This document shows positions 36,059 to 44,987 of a DNA stretch of 64,000 nt, piece by piece. Below the pieces are notes generated by a model that was not told the DNA's origin, searched no databases, and saw only the letters and a list, made by a program, of their open reading frames with translations. This DNA comes from Amycolatopsis sp. NBC_01480 (lineage in GTDB: Bacteria > Actinomycetota > Actinomycetes > Mycobacteriales > Pseudonocardiaceae). The stretch is from assembly GCF_036227205.1 (NCBI RefSeq), contig NZ_CP109442.1, positions 682,001 through 746,000 of the forward strand, written 5' to 3'. Position numbers and translations under genes: made by a program. Numbering within the stretch: position 1 is the stretch's first letter; each line of letters opens with the position of its first letter.

Positions 36059-37078
36059 GTGCCGCGCTTCGACATCCCCGCGCCCGACGCCGCCGCCCGG
36101 GCCGCCGCGTACGAGCGGCTCGACGGCCTGGTCAAGCCGCTCGGCGCGCTCGGCCGCCTGGAAGAGCTGGCGGCCTGGCTGTGCGCCTCGCACGGCGTGG
36201 TCCCGCCGCGCCCGCTGGACGACGTGCGGGTGGTCGTGTTCGCGGGCGACCACGGGGTGTCGGCTTTGTCGGCTTACCCGCGCGAGGTGACCGCGGCGAT
36301 GGTGCGGGTGTTCCTGGCCGGGCGCAGCGGGGTGAACGTGCTCGCCGCGCAGGCCGGGGCGCGGGTGCGGGTCGCGGACATCGCCGTGGACTGGGACGGC
36401 TCGGACGTGCCGGCCGAGGTGACCGCGCACAAGATCCGCCGCGGCTCGGGCTCGATCGACGTCGAGGACGCGCTGGCCCCCGGTGAAGCGCTCGCCGCGT
36501 TCACCGCGGGCCGCGAGATCGCCGCCGAGGAGGACGGCGCCGACCTGCTCATCCCGGGTGACATGGGGATCGGCAACACCGCGGTGTGCGCGGCCGTGGT
36601 CGCGGCGTCGCTGGGCCTGCCGGCGGCGGAGGTCGTCGGCACCGGCACCGGCGTGTCCGAGGACGGCCTGGCGGTGAAGACCGCCGCGGTGTCGGCCGCG
36701 CTGGCCCGCGCGGCCGACCGCGTCGAGGACCCGTTCGACCGCCTGACCGCGCTGGGCAGCGCCTGCCTGGCCGCCACCGCGGGCTTCCTGGTGGAGGCCT
36801 CGACGCGCGGCATCCCGGTCCTGCTGGACGGCGTCTTCTCCGGCGCAGCCGCCCTGGTCGCGCGCGACATCGCCCCGGGCGCCGAGCAGTGGTGGCTGGC
36901 CGGCCACCGTTCGACCGAGCCTTCGCAGGCGTACGCGCTCAAGGCTTTGGGCCTCACGCCGATCCTCGACCTGGGCCTGCGCCTCGGCGAGGGCAGCGGC
37001 GCCGTCCAGGCGGTCCCGACCCTTCGCGCGGCCCGGGCGATCATCGCGGACATGGGCCTGCTGGCGGATCTGGCGTGA
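36059..37078 (+). CDS. cobT: Nicotinate-nucleotide-dimethylbenzimidazole phosphoribosyltransferase
   Basis: A 339-residue enzyme that makes alpha-ribazole phosphate from NaMN and 5,6-dimethylbenzimidazole. Family segments: RLDGLVKPLGALGRLEELA, VVVFAGDHGVSALSAYP, LIPGDMGIGNTAVCAAV, VVGTGTGVSEDGLAVK and the catalytic-glutamate region LGLRLGEGSGAVQAVP. GTG at 36059 with AAGGAG at 36047, which fixes the start. Its TGA overlaps the cobS GTG (GTGA). Partner gene bluB lies at 46707. Confidence 0.96.
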   Translation: MPRFDIPAPDAAARAAAYERLDGLVKPLGALGRLEELAAWLCASHGVVPPRPLDDVRVVVFAGDHGVSALSAYPREVTAAMVRVFLAGRSGVNVLAAQAGARVRVADIAVDWDGSDVPAEVTAHKIRRGSGSIDVEDALAPGEALAAFTAGREIAAEEDGADLLIPGDMGIGNTAVCAAVVAASLGLPAAEVVGTGTGVSEDGLAVKTAAVSAALARAADRVEDPFDRLTALGSACLAATAGFLVEASTRGIPVLLDGVFSGAAALVARDIAPGAEQWWLAGHRSTEPSQAYALKALGLTPILDLGLRLGEGSGAVQAVPTLRAARAIIADMGLLADLA

Positions 37079-37839
37079 CGCTCGGCCGCTTCGGCGACGC
37101 GGTCCGTCTTGCGGTCGGCACCCTCACGACCGTGCCCGTGCCGGCCCCGCGAGTCATCGACCCGCGAGTGGCCGGGACCGCGATGGTCTTGGGCCCGCTC
37201 GCCGCGGTCCCGCTCGCGGTGGTGGCTGGCGTGATCGTGGCGGTCGGCGACGCTCTCGGACTGCCCGCTCTGGCCGTGGCGGCACTCGCTCTCGGCGCCG
37301 TGGCACTGGGCAGCCGAGGCCTGCACCTCGACGGCCTGGCCGACACCGCCGACGGCCTCGGCGCCTCGTACGACCGCACGAAAGCCCTCGACGTCATGCG
37401 CCGCGGCGACTCCGGCCCCACGGGTGTCGCGACGCTGATGTTCACATTGCTGGTCCAGGTCGGCGCGATGACCGGCGCCATCGCGGCTGGGCATGGTGTC
37501 GTGGCGGTGGTGATCGCGGTGCTGGTGGGACGGTGCACGCTGTCGATGTCCTGCGCGCGAGGGGTCCCTTCGGCCCGGCCGGAGGGCTTGGGGGCGACGG
37601 TCGCGGGCTCGGTGCCGGTACTGGTGGCCGTCGTGACTGGAGTGGTCGCGGCGGCGCTCGCCGGCTTGGCCCCGGGCCTGAATTGGTGGCGTGGCCCGGT
37701 AGCCGTCGCCCTGGGTTACGCCGCCGCGGCGGTCCTGCTCGCCCGCTGCGTCCGCCGCCTGGGCGGGATGACGGGTGACGTGCTGGGCGCAGGCGTGGAA
37801 GTCGCGGTGGCCGGGGCGTTGCTGGCGCTGGCCGTCTGA
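37075..37839 (+). CDS. cobS: Adenosylcobinamide-GDP ribazoletransferase (cobalamin synthase)
   Basis: A 254-residue polytopic membrane protein that joins adenosylcobinamide-GDP and alpha-ribazole as the last step. RFGDAVRLAVGTLTTVPVP at the N-terminus, the conserved GLHLDGLADTADGLGA acidic loop, RRGDSGPTGVATL, and multiple Ala/Val-rich helices ending RRLGGMTGDVLGAGVE. GTG at 37075 is coupled to cobT by a 4-base overlap. Last gene of the rightward unit, convergent with cobC. Confidence 0.95.
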   Translation: MTLGRFGDAVRLAVGTLTTVPVPAPRVIDPRVAGTAMVLGPLAAVPLAVVAGVIVAVGDALGLPALAVAALALGAVALGSRGLHLDGLADTADGLGASYDRTKALDVMRRGDSGPTGVATLMFTLLVQVGAMTGAIAAGHGVVAVVIAVLVGRCTLSMSCARGVPSARPEGLGATVAGSVPVLVAVVTGVVAAALAGLAPGLNWWRGPVAVALGYAAAAVLLARCVRRLGGMTGDVLGAGVEVAVAGALLALAV

Positions 37840-37872
37840 GCCGAATTCCGCGTAGCCGGACCACGGCTGAAA

Positions 37873-38889
37873 TCAGAGCAACGCGGCCAACGCGGCCAGG
37901 AACCCGTCCGTCACCTCACGGGAGCGGACGGCCAGCCGCACGTGTTCCGGGCCCAAACCGGGAAAGGTGTCACCGCGGCGGACCGCGTAACCGGCGTCGC
38001 GAAGGCGGGTGCGCAAGGACGAGTCGGGGTGGCGCACCAAAACGAACGGGCCCCGCGGATCGCCCAGAACAGCCAACCCCAGGGCGGCCAACCCCGAGAC
38101 CAGATATTCCCGGTCGGATTCCGCGGTCACGGCTAGTTTCTCCGCCTCTTCCACCGCGGCCGGACGGCAGCAGGCCACCGTGGCGACACCGGCCAAAGTG
38201 GACACCGACCACGGCGGCTGGACGGCGCTCAGCCGCGCCACGACGTCCGGCGGGCCGAGCAGGTAACCCGCGCGCAAGCCCGCCAGGCCCCAGGTCTTGG
38301 TCAGGCTCCGCAGCACGACCACGCCCGGCAACGACTCCTCCGCCAGGCTCTCCGCCTCACCCGGGACCGCGTCGAGGAACGCCTCGTCCACCACCAGCAG
38401 CCGGCCCGGCCGGGTCAGCGCGCGCAGCGTCGACGCGGGGTGCAGCACGGACGTCGGGTTCGTCGGATTGCCCACGAACACGAGGTCAGCCGACGCGGGG
38501 ACCTGCTCCGGGCGCAGCGTGAAACCGTCCGAAGAGGACAGTACGACGCGCGAAACCTCGTGCCCCGCCGCGCGCAGGGCCGCCTCCGGCTCGGTGAACT
38601 GCGGGTGGACGACCACCGCGTGCTCCGGCCGCAAAGCCGAAGCCAGCAAGGTGAACGCTTCCGCCGCGCCCGCCGTCACCAGCACCTCCGCGACCGTGCG
38701 CCCGTGCCGTCCCGCGACCGCCTCGGCAGCCGCCGTCGAGTCCGGGTACGCAGCGAGCGTGTCCAGAGCCAACGCCAGTTCTCGCCGCAGCCACTCCGGC
38801 GGCCGGGGCAGCCGGACGTTCACCGCGAGGTCCACCAAACCCGGCCCGACCTCGCGGTCACCGTGGTGGTGCAGGTCGAATTCATCCAT
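37873..38889 (-). CDS. cobC: Threonine-phosphate decarboxylase-like PLP enzyme (CobC)
   Basis: A 338-residue fold-type I aminotransferase relative in cobalamin clusters, thought to make the aminopropanol (phosphate) arm from L-threonine phosphate (CobD of Salmonella, CobC of Pseudomonas). VDLAVNVRLPRPPEWLRREL, VGNPTNPTSVL, VVDEAFLD and the PLP lysine in VVLRSLTKTWGLAGLRAGY are visible. The start overlaps the cobB stop by 8 bases, so it is translated from the chlID-cobO-cobB-cobC unit. Confidence 0.9.
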   Translation of the reverse strand: MDEFDLHHHGDREVGPGLVDLAVNVRLPRPPEWLRRELALALDTLAAYPDSTAAAEAVAGRHGRTVAEVLVTAGAAEAFTLLASALRPEHAVVVHPQFTEPEAALRAAGHEVSRVVLSSSDGFTLRPEQVPASADLVFVGNPTNPTSVLHPASTLRALTRPGRLLVVDEAFLDAVPGEAESLAEESLPGVVVLRSLTKTWGLAGLRAGYLLGPPDVVARLSAVQPPWSVSTLAGVATVACCRPAAVEEAEKLAVTAESDREYLVSGLAALGLAVLGDPRGPFVLVRHPDSSLRTRLRDAGYAVRRGDTFPGLGPEHVRLAVRSREVTDGFLAALAALL

Positions 38890-40234
38890 GGGAATTCACC
38901 GGCGCGAACGCGCGCACCCGGGCGGCGAACCGCTGCGCCAATTCCGGATACCCGGCCCAATGCACATGCAGATACGAAGCGTGCAGCGAGTCCGAGGCGA
39001 ACCCGTCCCGTAGGCGGTCCCAGCCCCACGCCGGGGTGGCGCCGTGGCCGGGGGTCACCTCGGTGCGATGGAACTCGTGGCCGGTCACGCGCGCGCCCGC
39101 CGGGGCCACCACATTGTCCGAAAGAGACACTGCGGTCCGGTAGCCGAGCTTGCCGCGCTTGGTCATCGCGGCCGTCGCGGGCAGGGCGCCGACCATCGGC
39201 AAGCCGTCGAGGGACTCGCACAGGTACAGCAGCCCCGCGCACTCCGCGCTCACCGGCATCCCGCGCGCGATCGCGGCGGCGACCTGCTCGCGCAGCTCCC
39301 GGTTCGCCGACAGCTCGGCCGCGTGCACCTCCGGGAAGCCGCCGCCGAAGTACAGCCCGGCGCAACCGTCCGGCAAAGCCTTGTCCCGTAACGGGTCCAC
39401 GTCCACCACATCGACGCCCGACGCCACGAGAAGCTCGACGTTCTCCGTGTAGCGGAACGTGAACGCGGGCCCGGCGGCGGCCGCCACCACCGCGCGGGGG
39501 CCGGAAGCCGAGTCACCAGGCGTCCACATCGGACCGGAAAGCCGCGGGGCACTGCGCGCGACCCGGACCACCGCCTCCAGATCAACCCCGCCCGCGACCC
39601 ATTCCGCCAGTTCCGGCAGCACCCGCTGTGAATCCGCCGCGCGCTCGGCGGCCGGGACGAGTCCGAGGTGCCGGCTCGGCGCATGCACGTTCTCGTTGCG
39701 CCGCAAGGAACCCAGCAGAGGGACGCCGGTCGCCTCCAGCGCGGAGGCGATCTCGTCCTCGTGCCGCTGCGAGCCCAGCTTGTTCAGGATCACGCCGGCG
39801 AGCCGCACGCGGGTGTCGTAGCTCGCGAAGCCCAGCACACTCGCCGCGACACTGCGCGAAGCGGCCGAAGCGTCGACGACCAGCACCACCGGCGCGTCCA
39901 GCAGCCGCGCGACGTGGGCCGTCGAGGCGTAACCCTCCGTGCCGAGCGCGCCGTCGAACAGGCCCATCACGCCCTCGATCACCGCGATGTCCGCGCCGGC
40001 GGAACCGTGGCGCAGCAAGGGAACCAGCCGCTCGTCGCCCTGCAGGAACGGGTCGAGGTTGCGGGCCGGACGGCCGGTCGCCAGCGCGTGGTAACCCGGG
40101 TCGATGAAGTCCGGCCCCACCTTGTGCCCGGACACCCGGTGCCCGGCCGCGCGCAAGGCCGCCATCAGCCCGGCCGCGACGGTGGTCTTGCCGTGCCCGG
40201 AGCCGGGCGCGGCGATCACCACCCGCGCTACCAC
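38882..40234 (-). CDS. cobB: Cobyrinic acid (hydrogenobyrinic acid) a,c-diamide synthase
   Basis: A 450-residue glutamine amidotransferase that amidates the a and c side chains with ATP. P-loop VVIAAPGSGHGKTTVAAGL, SGHKVGPDFIDPGYH, VIEGVMGLFDGALG and the C-terminal glutaminase nucleophile region MPVSAECAGLLYLCESLDG. GTG at 40234 overlaps the cobO stop by seven bases; other starts are further inside family sequence. Part of the leftward chlID operon. Confidence 0.95.
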   Translation of the reverse strand: MVARVVIAAPGSGHGKTTVAAGLMAALRAAGHRVSGHKVGPDFIDPGYHALATGRPARNLDPFLQGDERLVPLLRHGSAGADIAVIEGVMGLFDGALGTEGYASTAHVARLLDAPVVLVVDASAASRSVAASVLGFASYDTRVRLAGVILNKLGSQRHEDEIASALEATGVPLLGSLRRNENVHAPSRHLGLVPAAERAADSQRVLPELAEWVAGGVDLEAVVRVARSAPRLSGPMWTPGDSASGPRAVVAAAAGPAFTFRYTENVELLVASGVDVVDVDPLRDKALPDGCAGLYFGGGFPEVHAAELSANRELREQVAAAIARGMPVSAECAGLLYLCESLDGLPMVGALPATAAMTKRGKLGYRTAVSLSDNVVAPAGARVTGHEFHRTEVTPGHGATPAWGWDRLRDGFASDSLHASYLHVHWAGYPELAQRFAARVRAFAPVNSHG

Positions 40235-40842
40235 TCGATCCCCCGCTGCCCCTTCTGCCCGGCGTCCATCGGGTGCTTGATCTTGGTCATCTCGGTGACC
40301 AGGTCCGCGGCCTCGATCAGCTCGGGCGGGGCGTTCCGGCCGGTGATCACCACGTGCTGGTGGCCGGGCCGCGAGACCAAAGTGGACACCACGTCGTCCA
40401 CCTCGAGCCAGCCCCATTTGAGCAGGTAGCTGAACTCGTCGAGCACGTAGAAGTCGTACTTCTCCGCGGCCAGGCAGCGCTTGATCTCCGCCCAGCCCTC
40501 ACGGCCGTTCGCCGCGTGGTCCTCCTCGGTGCCGGACTTGCGCGTCCAGCTCCAGCCCTCGCCCATCTTGTGCCAGTCGACCGCGCCGCCCTCGCCGGTC
40601 TCTTCGTGCAGCTTCCCGAGCGCGCGGAACGCGGCTTCCTCGCCGACGCGCCACTTCGCCGACTTCACGAACTGGAACACCCCGATCGACCAGCCCTGGT
40701 TCCACGCGCGCAGCGCCATGCCGAACGCGGCGGTCGACTTGCCCTTCATCTCGCCGGTGTGCACCACGAGCAGCGGCCGGTTGCGGCGCTGGCGCGTGGT
40801 GAGCCCGTCCTCCGGGACGACGGCGGGTTTCCCTTGTGGCAT
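40228..40842 (-). CDS. cobO: Cob(I)yrinic acid a,c-diamide adenosyltransferase
   Basis: A 204-residue CobA/CobO-type (BtuR) ATP:corrinoid adenosyltransferase that adds the 5'-deoxyadenosyl ligand. P-loop VHTGEMKGKSTAAFGMAL, AWNQGWSIGVFQFVKS, YVLDEFSYLLKWGW and VVITGRNAPPELIEAADLVT are family hallmarks. Its ATG overlaps the chlID stop (TGATG), so translation is coupled. Confidence 0.96.
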   Translation of the reverse strand: MPQGKPAVVPEDGLTTRQRRNRPLLVVHTGEMKGKSTAAFGMALRAWNQGWSIGVFQFVKSAKWRVGEEAAFRALGKLHEETGEGGAVDWHKMGEGWSWTRKSGTEEDHAANGREGWAEIKRCLAAEKYDFYVLDEFSYLLKWGWLEVDDVVSTLVSRPGHQHVVITGRNAPPELIEAADLVTEMTKIKHPMDAGQKGQRGIEW

Positions 40843-42824
40843 CAGGCAGCCCTCCCGGTTCGCGCGCGCACCGCCGACGCGAGCGACTCCGCGGCGACGT
40901 CCGCCAGCGGCACGTGCTCGGCCCCGAGATGCCCGGCCAGTTCCCCCGCGAGCCCGAGCCGCATCCGCCCGCTCTCGCAGTCCATCACGATCGCGGTCAC
41001 GCCGGCGAGCAGCCCGGCCGCGGCCTGCGAGCGCGCGACGGCGTCCGCCCCGCTGGTCGCCCGCCCGTCGGTGACCACCACCAGCAGCGGGCGACGGCGC
41101 GGGTCGCGGATCGCTTCCACGCGCAGCACCCGCTCGGCCTCCAGCAGTCCTTCGGCGAGCGGCGTGCGGCCGCCCGTCGGCAGGCCTTCGAGCCGGGACG
41201 CGGCGGCGTCGACGCTGATCGTCGGCGGCAGCGCCAGCTCGGCCGAGTCACCACGGAACGTCACCAGGCCGACCTTGTCCCGCCGTTGGTAAGCGTCCAT
41301 CAGCAACGACAGGACCGCCGTCTTCACTTCGCGCATCCGCGTCCGCGCGCCCATCGAGCCGGACGCGTCGACGCAGAAGAGCACGAGGTTTCCTTCGCGC
41401 TCTTCGCGCAATGCGAACCGCAAGTCCTGCGTACGCACCTTCAGGCCCGGGCCGCTGCGGCCTCGCGAACGCTGGTGCGGAGCCGCCGCGCGCACGGTCG
41501 CCACCAGGTGCGGCCGGCCGTCGCGGACACTCGGCGGCTGGACGCCGATCGTGCGCCCGCTGTCCGTGATCGCCCGCGACCGGCGGCCGCGCTCGCCCTC
41601 ACCGGTGCCCTTGACTCGGAACACGCGGGCGCGGAACGTGTCCCCGGCGCCGACCGTGTTCTGTTTCCCGGGCCCGTCACCGTTTCCGGGCTGGGGTTGC
41701 TGAGCGCCCTCGCCCGGCGCCTGGTCCGACTCCGCGGGCGGCGCCGAGCCCGAGCCGGGGCCGTCGTCTTCGGGGCCATTGTCTTCCGGACCATTGTCTT
41801 CCGGACCAGACGGCGGCTGCGCGTCTTCCAGCGCCTGCTCCAGCTGTTCCTCGGAAATCCCCGGCGCGTCGAAGGGGTTGCGCCGCCGACGATGAGGCAG
41901 CGCGAGCCGCGCGGCGACGCGGATGTCGTCGGTGGTCACCTCGTCGCGGCCGGCCCAGGCGGCGTGCGCGACGGCCGTGCGCGCCGTGACGATGTCGGCC
42001 CGCATGCCGTCCACCTCGAACGACGCGCACACCTCGGCGATCTGCCGCAGCGCGTCGTCGGGCAGCTTCACGGCGGGCAGAAGGCGTTGTGCCGCTTCGA
42101 TGTCCGCGGCCAGCGAAGCGTCTTCCTCCGCGTAGCCCGCCGCGAAGCCGTCCGGATCCGCTTCGTAGGCGAGACGACGGCGGACGACCTCGACGCGTAA
42201 CTCCGGGTCCCGGCTGGACGCGACCTCGACGGTCAGCCCGAACCGGTCCAGCAGCTGCGGCCGCAGCTCGCCCTCCTCCGGGTTCATCGTGCCGATCAGC
42301 ACGAACCGCGCAGCGTGCGAGACGGACACGCCCTCGCGTTCCACCGTCGCGCGCCCCATCGCGGCGGCGTCGAGCAGGGTGTCCACCAGGTGGTCGTGCA
42401 AGAGGTTGACCTCGTCCACGTACAGCAGGCCGCGGTGCGCGGCGGCGAGCAGGCCCGGCTGGTAGTCCGTGACGCCCTCGGCCAGCGCCTTCTCCAGGTT
42501 CAGCGAGCCGACCACCCGGTCCTCGGCCGCGCCGACGGGCAGCTCCACCAGCCGCGCGGGCCGCCGGTGCGCCGCCGCGTCAGCCGCGTGCGGGCCGTCC
42601 GGGCACAGCGGGTCCGGCGCGGCCGGGTCACACGAGAAACGACAGCCGTCCACGACGTCGACACTCGGCAGCAGGACCGCCAGCGCCCGCACCATCGTCG
42701 ACTTCGCCGTGCCCTTCTCACCCCGCACGAGCACCCCGCCCACAGCGGGCGAGATCGAGGACAACACCAGCGCCAGGCGCAGGTCCGGCATCCCGACGAC
42801 GGCGGTGAACGGGTACGGCTTCAA
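40842..42824 (-). CDS. Fused ChlI/ChlD (BchI/BchD-type) ATPase subunit of the cobalt chelatase
   Basis: A 660-residue fusion of an AAA+ ATPase (ChlI-like; Walker A GEKGTAKS about 35-42, DEVNLLHDHLVDTLLDAA sensor region) and a ChlD-like vWA domain (MIDAS FCVDASGSMGARTR near 480), joined by a Pro/acidic linker with three near-identical GPED(N/D) repeats around 340. With CobN it replaces CobS/CobT of the Pseudomonas chelatase in actinobacteria. A GTG at 42830 is possible, but GAGGAG is then too close; the TTG at 42824 has normal spacing. Heads chlID-cobO-cobB-cobC; divergent from cobL. Confidence 0.93.
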   Translation of the reverse strand: MKPYPFTAVVGMPDLRLALVLSSISPAVGGVLVRGEKGTAKSTMVRALAVLLPSVDVVDGCRFSCDPAAPDPLCPDGPHAADAAAHRRPARLVELPVGAAEDRVVGSLNLEKALAEGVTDYQPGLLAAAHRGLLYVDEVNLLHDHLVDTLLDAAAMGRATVEREGVSVSHAARFVLIGTMNPEEGELRPQLLDRFGLTVEVASSRDPELRVEVVRRRLAYEADPDGFAAGYAEEDASLAADIEAAQRLLPAVKLPDDALRQIAEVCASFEVDGMRADIVTARTAVAHAAWAGRDEVTTDDIRVAARLALPHRRRRNPFDAPGISEEQLEQALEDAQPPSGPEDNGPEDNGPEDDGPGSGSAPPAESDQAPGEGAQQPQPGNGDGPGKQNTVGAGDTFRARVFRVKGTGEGERGRRSRAITDSGRTIGVQPPSVRDGRPHLVATVRAAAPHQRSRGRSGPGLKVRTQDLRFALREEREGNLVLFCVDASGSMGARTRMREVKTAVLSLLMDAYQRRDKVGLVTFRGDSAELALPPTISVDAAASRLEGLPTGGRTPLAEGLLEAERVLRVEAIRDPRRRPLLVVVTDGRATSGADAVARSQAAAGLLAGVTAIVMDCESGRMRLGLAGELAGHLGAEHVPLADVAAESLASAVRARTGRAA

Positions 42825-42892
42825 CAGCACTCCTCGGGGTCGGCGTCCGGCCGATCATCGCACAGGAAACCGGTCGTCTAGCGTGGTCCGAC

Positions 42893-44161
42893 GTGCGTGG
42901 AGAAAGGTCACATCAACCTGCCGAGGCGAGTGCGCTGCGCGGCGTGACCGACGGGGGGTCCGGGGGCGTGCCCCCGGCGCGGGGTCCGGGGGCTCGGCCC
43001 CTGGGCAGCAGAGCACGCCTGATCGTGGTCGGCATCGGGGCCGACGGCTGGTCAGGGCTCTCCAGCTCAGCTCGGGAAACCGTGCTTACGGCCGACGTCG
43101 TGCTGGGCGCGCCCAGGCAGCTGGCCTCGCTGCCGGAAGAGGTCCGCACCCAACCGTGGCCCAGTCCCCTGCTGCCCGCACTCGACGACGTCCTCGCCGA
43201 GCACTCGGGGCAGCGGATCTGCGTCCTGGCCAGCGGCGACCCCCTGCTCTCGGGCATCGGCACCACCCTGCGGGACCGCGGTCACGAGATCGAAGTCCTG
43301 CCCTCGCTGTCCTCGGTGACGCTGGCCCGCGCCCGCCTCGGCTGGTCGGCCGAAGAAACCGAGGTGGTCACCGTTGTCGGCCGCGCGGTGTCACGGGTCA
43401 CCCGCGCACTCGCGCCCCGACGCAAAGTGCTCGTACTCGGCGCAAGCGCGACCGACCTGCGTGACCTGCTCAAAGCCCGCGGTTACGCCACCACCACACT
43501 GACCGCCCTGGAAAACCTGGGCGCCGAAACCGAGCAGATCGCCGACGGCTGGACGCACGACCCCGGCCCCCTCACCGTGTTCGCCCTCGACTGCGCCGGC
43601 CCCGCACTCCCCCTCACCGGCCTGCCCGACGACGCCTTCGAGCACGACGGCCAGCTCACCAAACGCGACCTCCGCGCGTCCGCCCTCGCCCACCTCGCGC
43701 CGAGCCCCGGCGAGCTGCTCTGGGACGTCGGCGCGGGCGCGGGCAGCATCGGCGTCGAATGGTCCCGCGCGCACCCGCTGAACCGCGCCATCGCGATCGA
43801 GCGCGACCCGGCGCGGGCCGAACGCATCACGCGCAACGCGGACACGCTCGGAGTGCCCGAACTCCGCGTGGTCACCGGCCCTGCCCCGGACGTACTCGCC
43901 GGGCTGCCGAAGCCGGACGCCGTGTTCATCGGCGGCGGCCTCACCGTCCCCGGCCTGCTCGACGCGTGCCTCGGCACCGGCGCGCGGATCGTCGCGCACG
44001 GCGTGACGCTCGAAGCCGAGCAGGTGCTCGCCCGCGCGTACGCGGAGCACGGCGGCGAGCTGCAACGGATCACCGTCGAACACGCGAAGCCGCTCGGCGG
44101 GTTCACCGGCTGGACCCCTTCGCGCACCGTCACCCAGTGGTCTTGGCAGAAGGACTCGTGA
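42893..44161 (+). CDS. cobL: Precorrin-6Y C5,15-methyltransferase (decarboxylating)
   Basis: A fused CbiE-CbiT-type enzyme, 422 residues in the longest form. CbiE part starts LIVVGIGADGWSGLSSSA and has VCVLASGDPLLSGIG-like RICVLASGDPLLSGIG; the CbiT part shows the SAM site LLWDVGAGAGSIGVEWSRA and VFIGGGLTVPG. The first about 42 residues are not family sequence and come from a GC-rich hairpin repeat (42951-43010), so the real start may be the GTG at 42944 or 42968 rather than 42893. The stop lies inside the hairpin element 44155-44200. Followed by cobM. Confidence 0.9.
   Translation: MRGERSHQPAEASALRGVTDGGSGGVPPARGPGARPLGSRARLIVVGIGADGWSGLSSSARETVLTADVVLGAPRQLASLPEEVRTQPWPSPLLPALDDVLAEHSGQRICVLASGDPLLSGIGTTLRDRGHEIEVLPSLSSVTLARARLGWSAEETEVVTVVGRAVSRVTRALAPRRKVLVLGASATDLRDLLKARGYATTTLTALENLGAETEQIADGWTHDPGPLTVFALDCAGPALPLTGLPDDAFEHDGQLTKRDLRASALAHLAPSPGELLWDVGAGAGSIGVEWSRAHPLNRAIAIERDPARAERITRNADTLGVPELRVVTGPAPDVLAGLPKPDAVFIGGGLTVPGLLDACLGTGARIVAHGVTLEAEQVLARAYAEHGGELQRITVEHAKPLGGFTGWTPSRTVTQWSWQKDS
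42951..43010. repeat. GC hairpin repeat within the 5' end of cobL
   Basis: GGGGTCCGGGGGC occurs twice (about 42955 and 42982), each followed by a C-rich complement; CCGGGGGC (42960-42967) pairs perfectly with GCCCCCGG (42970-42977). The encoded stretch SGGVPPARGPGARPLG looks nothing like CobL proteins. Such GGTCCGGGGGC blocks are common intergenic sequence in actinomycetes (from memory), here apparently inserted next to the gene start. Confidence 0.55.
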
Positions 44162-44200
44162 GTGTTTATGCCGGTTCTAACCGTCATAAACACTCACGAG
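44155..44200. repeat. Long hairpin element between cobL and cobM
   Basis: CTCGTGAGTGTTTATG (44155-44170) pairs perfectly with CATAAACACTCACGAG (44185-44200); inside, CGGTT/AACCG adds five more pairs around a 2-base loop, leaving only one mismatch. It contains the cobL stop codon (44159-44161) and ends 26 bases before the cobM ATG. Its AT-rich TGTTTATG core stands out against the GC-rich genes. It may be a terminator/attenuator or RNA-processing site between the two methyltransferase genes, or a dispersed repeat. Confidence 0.85.
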
Positions 44201-44225
44201 CCCTTTCCGGAGAACGGAGCGGAAC

Positions 44226-44987
44226 ATGACCGTCTACTTCATCGGCGCGGGCCCCGGCGCGGCGGACCTGATCACCGTCCGCGGCCGCGACAGGCTCGCG
44301 CGCTGCGGCGTCTGCCTCTACCCCGGCAGCATGACGCCGACGGACCTGTTGGAGTACTGCCCTCCGGAGGCAGAGCGCATTGACACCGCCGGCCTGAGCC
44401 TCGACGAAATCGCGGCGAAGCTCGTCGACGCGCACCGCGCGGGCCACGACGTCGCCCGCCTCTGTTCGGGCGATCCTTCGCTCTACAGCGCGGTCGCGGA
44501 ACAGATGCGGCGCCTCGACCTGGCCGAAGTGCCGTACGACGTGATCCCCGGCGTGCCTGCCTTCGCCGCCTCGGCCGCCGTCCTCCGCCGTGAACTGACC
44601 GTGCCGGAGATCGGCCAGAGCCTGGTGATCACCCGGGCGCAGGCGCGGTCCACCGCCATGCCCGGCGGCGAGACGCTGGCCAACTTCGCCCGCAGCGGCG
44701 CCACTCTCGCACTGCACCTGGCGATCAACCACGTCGAGCGGGTGGCCGCCGAGCTGGCCGGGTCCTACGGCGCGGACTGCCCGGCGGCGATCGTCGCGCT
44801 GGCCAGCCAGCCGGGCGAGACGGTGGTGCGCGGCACGCTCGCCGACATCGCCGCGCAAGCCCGGGAGGCCGGGCTGACGCGGGCGGCCACCATCTTCGTC
44901 GGCCGGGTGCTCGCGGCCGAAGGATTTCCCGACAGCTTCCTGTATTCGAGCACCCGTGACCGCGCGAGCCAACCGGAGTCGTTGTGA
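44226..44987 (+). CDS. cobM: Precorrin-4 C11-methyltransferase
   Basis: A 253-residue tetrapyrrole methylase (CobM/CbiF) that methylates C11 with SAM. VYFIGAGPGAADLITVRGRD start, LYPGSMTP, RLCSGDPSLYSAVAEQMRRL, VIPGVPAFAASAAVL and the C-terminal VGRVLAAEGFPDSFLYSSTRD are family hallmarks. Ribosome site GGAGCGG before the ATG 44226. Its stop overlaps the oxidoreductase start by four bases. Confidence 0.97.
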   Translation: MTVYFIGAGPGAADLITVRGRDRLARCGVCLYPGSMTPTDLLEYCPPEAERIDTAGLSLDEIAAKLVDAHRAGHDVARLCSGDPSLYSAVAEQMRRLDLAEVPYDVIPGVPAFAASAAVLRRELTVPEIGQSLVITRAQARSTAMPGGETLANFARSGATLALHLAINHVERVAAELAGSYGADCPAAIVALASQPGETVVRGTLADIAAQAREAGLTRAATIFVGRVLAAEGFPDSFLYSSTRDRASQPESL

